DNA from: an uncultured Anaerobutyricum sp.
GTDB lineage: Bacteria > Bacillota > Clostridia > Lachnospirales > Lachnospiraceae
Assembly: GCF_934307085.1 (NCBI RefSeq)
Contig: NZ_CAKRCF010000049.1
Coordinates: forward strand, 1 to 19,271
DNA: 19,271 nucleotides
Reading direction: 5' to 3'
Below are positions 14,949 through 19,271 of the stretch, piece by piece (within the stretch, counting starts at the first letter, position 1; each line of letters begins with the position of its first letter). The notes under the pieces were generated by a model. The model was not told where the DNA came from, did not search any database, and saw only the letters and a program-made list of their open reading frames with translations. Both the position numbers and the translations under genes were made by a program.

Positions 14949-15109
14949 AGCGTGTTTGAAAAATGCTTTCTGCAAGATGTGCTTACCATTTGTGGGAGAT
15001 TTTGCCTGAATGAGGGCGGCATAGTGGGCTACGTCAACTGAATGAAGGCAAAATATACCGCAAATTGGGGCGTGCAGATTGCTGGAATGATTTTTAAAAC
15101 ACGCTCTAG
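14945..15109. repeat. Palindromic terminal-inverted-repeat element, long form (copy 3)
   Basis: The element begins ctagagcgtgtttgaaaaat and ends attttt-aaaacacgctctag, nearly its reverse complement, over 165 bp. Inside, 14988-15007 (atttgtgggagattttgcct) pairs with 15046-15065 (aggcaaaatataccgcaaat) at 16 of 20 positions, giving nested stems. Between them tgaatgagggc and tgaatgaaggc form a short direct repeat. CACT occurs directly on both sides (14941-14944 and 15110-15113), a possible 4-bp target duplication. Bases 14946-14948 are the stop codon of the PHP gene. No transposase is encoded. Confidence 0.88.
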
Positions 15110-15175
15110 CACTTTAAATACTACTGTTCCTTTCGTTTCCAGCAAATACAAAGAAATTCTGCTCTGGCTCATTAC

Positions 15176-15205
15176 TTGACTTATAACGTATTAGTTTGTT
15201 ATAGT
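15176..15205 (+). promoter_or_regulatory. Sigma-A promoter for the L,D-transpeptidase gene
   Basis: TTGACT (15176-15181) and TATAGT (15200-15205) are 18 bases apart, with a leader of about 40 bases. It lies wholly downstream of repeat copy 3, so the gene has its own promoter. Confidence 0.65.
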
Positions 15206-15252
15206 AATCAAATAGTTAATTATCAATATATAATCCTGAGAGGAGTATTTTA

Positions 15253-16656
15253 ATGAAAAAAGTTAAAAATCTCTGTTTTTCTGTTGTCAATGCAGTTTTT
15301 CTTCTAGGTTTTTGCGCTTGCTTTGCAACCACCCTGAATGTTAATGCTTCTACAGCAGCAAGCCAGACTGGAAACCAAAACACAGCTGTTGCCACGAGCC
15401 AGAGCACGGCCACTACAACAGAAGAAAAAGTTACCCTGCCTACTCCACGTATCACAGTTACAGCTGGATACCAGAGTGCTGATGTCACCTGGAAAGCCGT
15501 AAAAGGAGCTTCCAAATACAAAATTTCCTGTTCAGATGGACAATCTGTTACTTTCAAAAAAGCTGGAGCCTATACTTTTTCTAAATTAAAAGAAGGCAGA
15601 TCCTATACCTTCACTGTAACAGCCTCTGCAACTGGTGCAAAGTCTTCCTCTAAAAAGATTTCTGCAGATATCCCTGTTACCGTATCACAAAATGTAACCG
15701 GCCTTTCCGTTTATGCAAGTAATGACTGTCTTCAATTAAAATGGAATACGATATACAGTGCCAGCGGTTATAATGTCTACATAAAAAAAGGCTCAACCTA
15801 TACCTTTCTAGGCAACACTACTCTTACAAGTTTTCAAACTTCTATCACAAGCGGTGCTGCTAAAGTAACTTTCATGGTTAAGCCTTATACAACAATTAAC
15901 GAAACAAATTATTCTTCTGCCTCTGGAGCTTTTGTAAGCTGTATACCTAACACATTGATTTCTCCGATAAAAACGGTGCGGACTATGACCTACTTCTGTA
16001 AAACAACTAAAAAAGTATCTCTGTATCGTTCCTGGACCTCTAAAAATGTTATTAAAACACTTAATAAAGGAGTTACCGTAGATTTAACTGCACGCAATTC
16101 TAAATACAAGCGAAGTAAAATTATCTACCAGGGAAAAACATATTACCTTACCACTGGAAATCTTCAGGCCTTTAAATGCAATTATACAACTGCTAAGTAC
16201 TCAACAAAACAAAAACTTGGCTATGTAAAAAAATATTCCAGTAAGACCAAATACTTAATCTGGATCAGCCACTACACACAGCAGGTTAATATTTTCCAAG
16301 GCACAAAAGGCAATTGGAAAGTAATTAAAACTTTCCCTTGCGCAACCGGAAAATACAATACCAGATCTCCTCGCGGAACCTTCCATATCGGACAAAAGGA
16401 AAATGGCTGGTATTACGTAAACACTTATGAAGAATATGTTACTCATTATTATGGACGTAATTCTTTCCATACCAGAGTACATCGCTACCCAACAGGCAGC
16501 AGTCAAAACCATCATAAATTCCCGATTGCCAGCAATGTTTATGCAGATGCTACTATCGGAAAACCAGTATCTAATGGATGTGTTCGTCTGATGGACTCTG
16601 ATGCATATTATATTTGGAAATATATGCCGACAAATACGACAGTGATTTCTTATTAA
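15253..16656 (+). CDS. Secreted L,D-transpeptidase (YkuD) with FN3-like domains
   Basis: This 467-residue exported protein should make or modify 3-3 peptidoglycan cross-links or attach proteins to peptidoglycan. It has a signal peptide (about 1-32, ending near NVNAS), a Ser/Thr/Gln linker, two fibronectin-III-like beta domains (about 62-143 and 145-230), an SH3-like region (about 243-305) and a C-terminal YkuD catalytic domain (about 333-467). The domain shows YLIWISHYTQQVNIF, CATGKYNTRSPRGTFHI, a likely catalytic-side FHT (H406) and the nucleophile C443 in PVSNGCVRL. The usual SHGC is SNGC here, an allowed variant. AGGAG seven bases upstream supports the start. It has its own promoter and is not obviously in an operon with the PHP gene. 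FN3 boundaries are judged by eye; a dedicated peptidoglycan-binding domain was not recognised. Confidence 0.92.
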   Translation: MKKVKNLCFSVVNAVFLLGFCACFATTLNVNASTAASQTGNQNTAVATSQSTATTTEEKVTLPTPRITVTAGYQSADVTWKAVKGASKYKISCSDGQSVTFKKAGAYTFSKLKEGRSYTFTVTASATGAKSSSKKISADIPVTVSQNVTGLSVYASNDCLQLKWNTIYSASGYNVYIKKGSTYTFLGNTTLTSFQTSITSGAAKVTFMVKPYTTINETNYSSASGAFVSCIPNTLISPIKTVRTMTYFCKTTKKVSLYRSWTSKNVIKTLNKGVTVDLTARNSKYKRSKIIYQGKTYYLTTGNLQAFKCNYTTAKYSTKQKLGYVKKYSSKTKYLIWISHYTQQVNIFQGTKGNWKVIKTFPCATGKYNTRSPRGTFHIGQKENGWYYVNTYEEYVTHYYGRNSFHTRVHRYPTGSSQNHHKFPIASNVYADATIGKPVSNGCVRLMDSDAYYIWKYMPTNTTVISY

Positions 16657-16661
16657 TTTCT

Positions 16662-16722
16662 GATTGAACAAAATCGCTGCGCGGTGACTTACAAAAGTTA
16701 CGCGCAGCGATTTTATTCAATC
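16662..16722. terminator. Bidirectional terminator hairpin between the L,D-transpeptidase gene and mnmA
   Basis: The arms gattgaacaaaatcgctgcgc (16662-16682, given here as one 21-base arm with a single mismatch) and 16702-16722 pair at 20 of 21 positions. The GC-rich inner stem gcgcagcg is followed by TTTT on both strands (TTTTATTC on plus, TTTTGTTC on minus). The stops of the two convergent genes are at 16656 and 16728. Confidence 0.85.
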
Positions 16723-16727
16723 AAAAG

Positions 16728-17792
16728 TTATCCTATAATTGTTCCGCCTCCAACTACATGATTATCTCTATATAAAACTACTGCCTGCCCTTTTGTAATT
16801 GCACGCTGTGGTTCTAAGAAATGGATTTCTACTGTTCCATCTTGATTTTTCTTTGCAGTTGCTTCCTTTTCTGTCTGATGATAGCGAATTCTTGCCTTAA
16901 CGACTTCATCTTCTGCTAAGTCTTCTATCCAATTAAAGTCATTTGCAATCAAATCCGTTTTAAATAAATCCTCATTACTTCCGACAATGACTTTATTCTC
17001 TTCTGGACGGATTTCTGTTACATAGTATGGCTTTGGTGCAGATATGCCGAGCCCTTTTCTCTGTCCAATCGTATATCCATAATATCCCTTATGCTGTCCA
17101 ACTATTTCCCCATCCTGATTTACGAAGTTGCCTGGCTCACTTTTTTTACCTGTTGTCTTCTCAATGAATGACATGTAATCGCCATCTGGAATAAAGCAGA
17201 TATCCTGACTATCATGTTTATGCGCATTGAAAAATCCCTGTTCTTCTGCAATCTTACGAATTTCTGTCTTACTGTAATCTCCCAAAGGGAAACAGGTATT
17301 GGCAAGTTGTTCCTGCGTGAGAGAATACAGTACATAGCTCTGATCCTTGCTGTCATCAACACCTTTTAACAAATGATATCCCTGCTCATCGTGTGTGACT
17401 TTTGCATAATGGCCCGTTACGATAACATCACAATGTAATGCCTTTGCTCTCTTATATAAATGCTCAAATTTTAAATGACGATTACACTCGATGCAAGGAT
17501 TCGGTGTCATTCCATTCTGATAACAGGAAATAAAATTATCAATAACTTTTTCCTTAAAATCATCTTTAAAATTAAATACATAATATGGAATTCCCAGTTT
17601 GACACATACACTTCTGGCATCCTCAATATCACTTAAAGAACAGCAGGTTTTCTCTCTTGCCATTCCAATATCTTCATTATCATAGAGCTTCATTGTTACA
17701 CCAATGCAGTCGTATCCTGCTTCTTTCATAAGATATGCCGCCACTGATGAATCAACGCCGCCACTCATAGCAATTAATGCTTTTTTTACCAT
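16728..17792 (-). CDS. mnmA: tRNA-specific 2-thiouridylase MnmA
   Basis: This 354-residue enzyme installs the 2-thio group on U34 of Lys, Glu and Gln tRNAs, using ATP and a persulfide from a cysteine desulfurase. It has the PP-loop SGGVDSS (10-16), the catalytic cysteine C100 in NPCIECN and its partner C199 in SQDICFI. Other conserved blocks are VTGHYAK, KDQSYVLYSL, GDYSKTEIR and GYYGYTIGQRKGLGI, ending in the beta-barrel region with GQAVVLY and VVGGGTI. Length and order are normal. AGGAGG six bases before ATG 17792 supports the start. It appears monocistronic here; no cysteine desulfurase gene is adjacent on either side. Confidence 0.97.
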   Translation of the reverse strand: MVKKALIAMSGGVDSSVAAYLMKEAGYDCIGVTMKLYDNEDIGMAREKTCCSLSDIEDARSVCVKLGIPYYVFNFKDDFKEKVIDNFISCYQNGMTPNPCIECNRHLKFEHLYKRAKALHCDVIVTGHYAKVTHDEQGYHLLKGVDDSKDQSYVLYSLTQEQLANTCFPLGDYSKTEIRKIAEEQGFFNAHKHDSQDICFIPDGDYMSFIEKTTGKKSEPGNFVNQDGEIVGQHKGYYGYTIGQRKGLGISAPKPYYVTEIRPEENKVIVGSNEDLFKTDLIANDFNWIEDLAEDEVVKARIRYHQTEKEATAKKNQDGTVEIHFLEPQRAITKGQAVVLYRDNHVVGGGTIIG

Positions 17793-17812
17793 TTTAATCC
17801 TCCTATATTTTC

Positions 17813-17841
17813 AATAAAATCTACTCGTCCTAATCTGTAAA
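17813..17841 (-). promoter_or_regulatory. Candidate promoter for mnmA
   Basis: On the minus strand TTTACA (17841-17836) and TTTATT (17818-17813) are 17 bases apart, just upstream of the ribosome binding site. The -10 is poor, so this is tentative. The stretch 17842-18028 is AT-rich and shows nothing else I can support. Confidence 0.35.
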
Positions 17842-18028
17842 ACTCTCATCAACATATTTAACAATTTCCAAATTAGGTACTCATCCAAAATCTTTCTATA
17901 ATATTTTTATAATAAACTTTAATTACACTACAAATCTTTTTCTATAAAATGAAAAAATTATGTAGATGCTTCCTTGGTTAACAGCTACTATGATAACATT
18001 GTACCATTTGAAAGTAAAGATATTCTAA

Positions 18029-18057
18029 TTGACAAATAGTCTCATTCCCACTATAAT
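18029..18057 (+). promoter_or_regulatory. Perfect consensus sigma-A promoter for the YoaK-like gene
   Basis: TTGACA (18029-18034), a 17-base spacer and TATAAT (18052-18057) match the consensus at every position. Predicted initiation is near 18064, leaving a leader of about 154 bases before the TTG start at 18218. Confidence 0.88.
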
Positions 18058-18110
18058 CATTACGGCGGATTTTGAATTATTTTTTTGCGAATCATGCAAA
18101 TTTTATAAAG

Positions 18111-18175
18111 TTATCCACAATATTTCCCCAAAACACTGAGTCTATCCACAATTTTTTTGAAGATATTGTGTATAG
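18111..18175. promoter_or_regulatory. Cluster of three DnaA-box-like sites
   Basis: TTATCCACA (18111-18119, plus) is an exact DnaA box. CTATCCACA (18142-18150, plus) and CTATACACA (18175-18167, minus) each differ from TTATNCACA at the first base only. All three continue as CACAAT, and the last two face each other as an inverted repeat (10 of 11 positions). The cluster lies in the transcribed leader of the YoaK-like gene. It may bind DnaA to control transcription or titrate DnaA. A repressor with a similar operator is the alternative. Confidence 0.55.
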
Positions 18176-18217
18176 AACTTGTAAATCACACTTATAGATA
18201 GAAAGAAGGTTTTTTGT

Positions 18218-18880
18218 TTGAATAAAAAAGTCCAGATTTCAGAATCCATAGAACTTGGTATCCTGCTCGCGCTATCCGGCGGCTTTATGGATGCCTATTC
18301 CTATATTGGCAGAGGCGAAGTATTTGCAAATGCTCAAACGGGAAATATGCTTCTTCTCGGTGTACATCTTTCCGAAGGAAATATTCCTGCAGCTATCAGA
18401 TACCTTTGCCCCGTTCTTGCTTTTACTTTTGGAATTGCATTAGCAGATATTGTCCGAAATTCAGGAATAGGAAGTCATTTGCATTGGCGACAGATTTCTG
18501 TTGTGGTAGAAGCCATCATTCTTGCTATCGTAAGCTTTTTCCCTCAAAGCCATAACCTTCTTGCAAATAGCTTAACTTCCCTCGCCTGTGGAATTCAGGT
18601 AGAAAGCTTCCGTAAAATTCATGGAAATGGTATCGCTACTACTATGTGCATCGGAAATTTACGAAGTGGTACACAAAATATCTACACATTTTTTCAGACA
18701 AAAAAAAGAGAATCCCTTGAAAAAGGCCTTCTCTATTATGGAATTATTCTTTGCTTTATCTGTGGGGCAATCATCGGAAATCGGTGTATTAAATACTTCC
18801 ATGAGAGGGCAATCCTTGTATCTTCAGTGTTGCTGTTGTTTGCATTTGTGATGATGTTTATCACCAGAGATGAAGAGTAA
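18218..18880 (+). CDS. YoaK family (DUF1275) membrane protein
   Basis: This 220-residue polytopic membrane protein has about six helices. It has the DUF1275 hallmarks LALSGGFMDAYSYIGRGEVFANAQTGN near the N-terminus, then FGIALAD, LACGIQVESFR, and TTMCIGNLRSG (about residues 145-155). The family is widespread and of unknown function; a transport role is often suggested without proof. The start is TTG at 18218, with AGAAGG eight bases upstream; no ATG precedes the conserved region. It is transcribed from a perfect sigma-A promoter through a leader holding DnaA-box-like sites, unusually strong signals for a protein of this kind. It converges on a MATE transporter gene. Confidence 0.88.
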   Translation: MNKKVQISESIELGILLALSGGFMDAYSYIGRGEVFANAQTGNMLLLGVHLSEGNIPAAIRYLCPVLAFTFGIALADIVRNSGIGSHLHWRQISVVVEAIILAIVSFFPQSHNLLANSLTSLACGIQVESFRKIHGNGIATTMCIGNLRSGTQNIYTFFQTKKRESLEKGLLYYGIILCFICGAIIGNRCIKYFHERAILVSSVLLLFAFVMMFITRDEE

Positions 18881-18917
18881 AAATCCTGATTTGCGTAGCA
18901 AGACGGACACCCACAAA

Positions 18918-18973
18918 GAAATCCCATCCCCTATATTTGTGACTTTAGTCACAAATATAGGGGATGGGATTTC
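18918..18973. terminator. Very long perfect hairpin between convergent genes
   Basis: The 27-base arms (18918-18944 and 18947-18973) are exact inverted repeats, starting gaaatcccatcccctatatt and closing on gact-tt-agtc; the real loop is probably TTTA or larger. The stops of the flanking convergent genes are at 18880 and 18987. There is no T-run beyond the arms. It probably ends or protects both transcripts. Confidence 0.7.
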
Positions 18974-18986
18974 GAGGTTTCGTCAT

Positions 18987-19271
18987 CTAATTTACCGTTT
19001 TTGAAACAGCTTTTTTCCACTTTCCAGTTCTGTAATATCCATAGGAAATCAGAAAGTTGGCAAGCCAGCCAAGCGGTACTGCATACCACACCATAGAAAC
19101 TCCCCAAATTGGAGCTCCGAATTTTGCAATGGTAACTCGCAATGTTAAATTTACCAGGTTCGCAATAGTAAAAACTCTCACTGCTCCCGCTCCTCGCAAA
19201 ATACCATCGACAGCCATTTTAAATCCAATCATACAAAAGAAGAAACCAATAAATTTCAGATAACTTTCTCC
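18987..19271 (-). CDS. MATE family efflux transporter, C-terminal part only
   Basis: The frame is open to the right edge and gives the last 94 residues of a multidrug and toxin extrusion (MATE) transporter, a cation-coupled membrane exporter. Visible features are YLKFIGFFF, then the family-typical MAVDGILRGAGAVRVFTIANLVNLTLRV, a WGVSMVWYAVPLGWLANFLISYGYYRTGKWKK ending and a short basic tail; about three membrane helices. An internal ATG at 19232 could be mistaken for a start, but the conserved sequence continues upstream of it to the edge. The substrate is unknown. Confidence 0.85.
   Translation of the reverse strand, partial: GESYLKFIGFFFCMIGFKMAVDGILRGAGAVRVFTIANLVNLTLRVTIAKFGAPIWGVSMVWYAVPLGWLANFLISYGYYRTGKWKKAVSKTVN

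Noticed and set aside
901..15109. CRISPR array or spaced regular repeats
   Set aside because: The three related repeats are kilobases apart, variable in length and have terminal inverted repeats. There are no short regular repeat-spacer units and no cas genes.
18029..18217. Chromosomal replication origin
   Set aside because: Three DnaA-like boxes are present, but dnaA, dnaN, rpmH or any other origin-linked gene is absent, and the sites lie in a transcribed leader. A regulatory or titration role is more likely.
18064..18217. Riboswitch in the YoaK-like leader
   Set aside because: Only a short TTTGC/GCAAA stem is visible; no recognised aptamer core or terminator was found.
19057..19263. Plus-strand frame opposite the MATE end
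   Set aside because: It is antisense to conserved MATE sequence with no ribosome binding site.

Overview
The window looks like chromosomal DNA from a low-GC Clostridia, most likely Lachnospiraceae. This is inferred from the AT-rich base composition, AGGAGG-type ribosome binding sites, TTG starts, an L10 leader upstream of rplJ-rplL, a TRAM-less RlmD, TraX and LPG-synthase-like membrane proteins, and an LCP protein beside a polyprenyl-phosphate sugar transferase. No phage, plasmid, CRISPR, rRNA or tRNA was found. Gene order is ordinary housekeeping and cell-envelope content, peppered with palindromic repeats.

Layout. 1-4262 (all minus strand): the 5' part of an LPG-synthase/flippase-like membrane protein (runs off the left edge), a TraX-family membrane protein, the rRNA methyltransferase RlmD, then rplL and rplJ with their L10 autoregulatory leader, attenuator and a near-consensus promoter. 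4680-6431 (minus): a membrane-anchored HtrA-type serine protease with Asn-rich tails at both ends. 6692-9619 (plus): a WcaJ/CpsE-like sugar-phosphate transferase and an LCP ligase, a likely pair for making a glycopolymer and attaching it to the wall. 9761-13843 (minus): a 1360-residue, very acidic coiled-coil protein ending in a DnaB/RadA-like domain whose P-loop has decayed; this is the most novel gene here. 14085-16656 (plus): a PHP phosphoesterase and a secreted L,D-transpeptidase with FN3-like domains. 16728-17792 (minus): the tRNA thiolase mnmA. 18218-18880 (plus): a YoaK/DUF1275 membrane protein behind a perfect sigma-A promoter and a cluster of three DnaA-box-like sites. 18987-19271 (minus): the C-terminal end of a MATE transporter (runs off the right edge).

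Non-coding structure. One family of terminal-inverted-repeat elements (ends CTAGAGCGTGTTTGAAAAAT) occurs three times, at 901-979, 8103-8240 and 14945-15109, in three lengths. Two copies supply the TAG stop codon of the gene upstream. A second, different 105-bp inverted repeat lies at 4510-4614. All three convergent gene junctions (9706-9747, 16662-16722, 18918-18973) hold long, perfect or near-perfect hairpins.

All assignments come from reading motifs by eye. Family names rest on remembered family signatures, not on searches.
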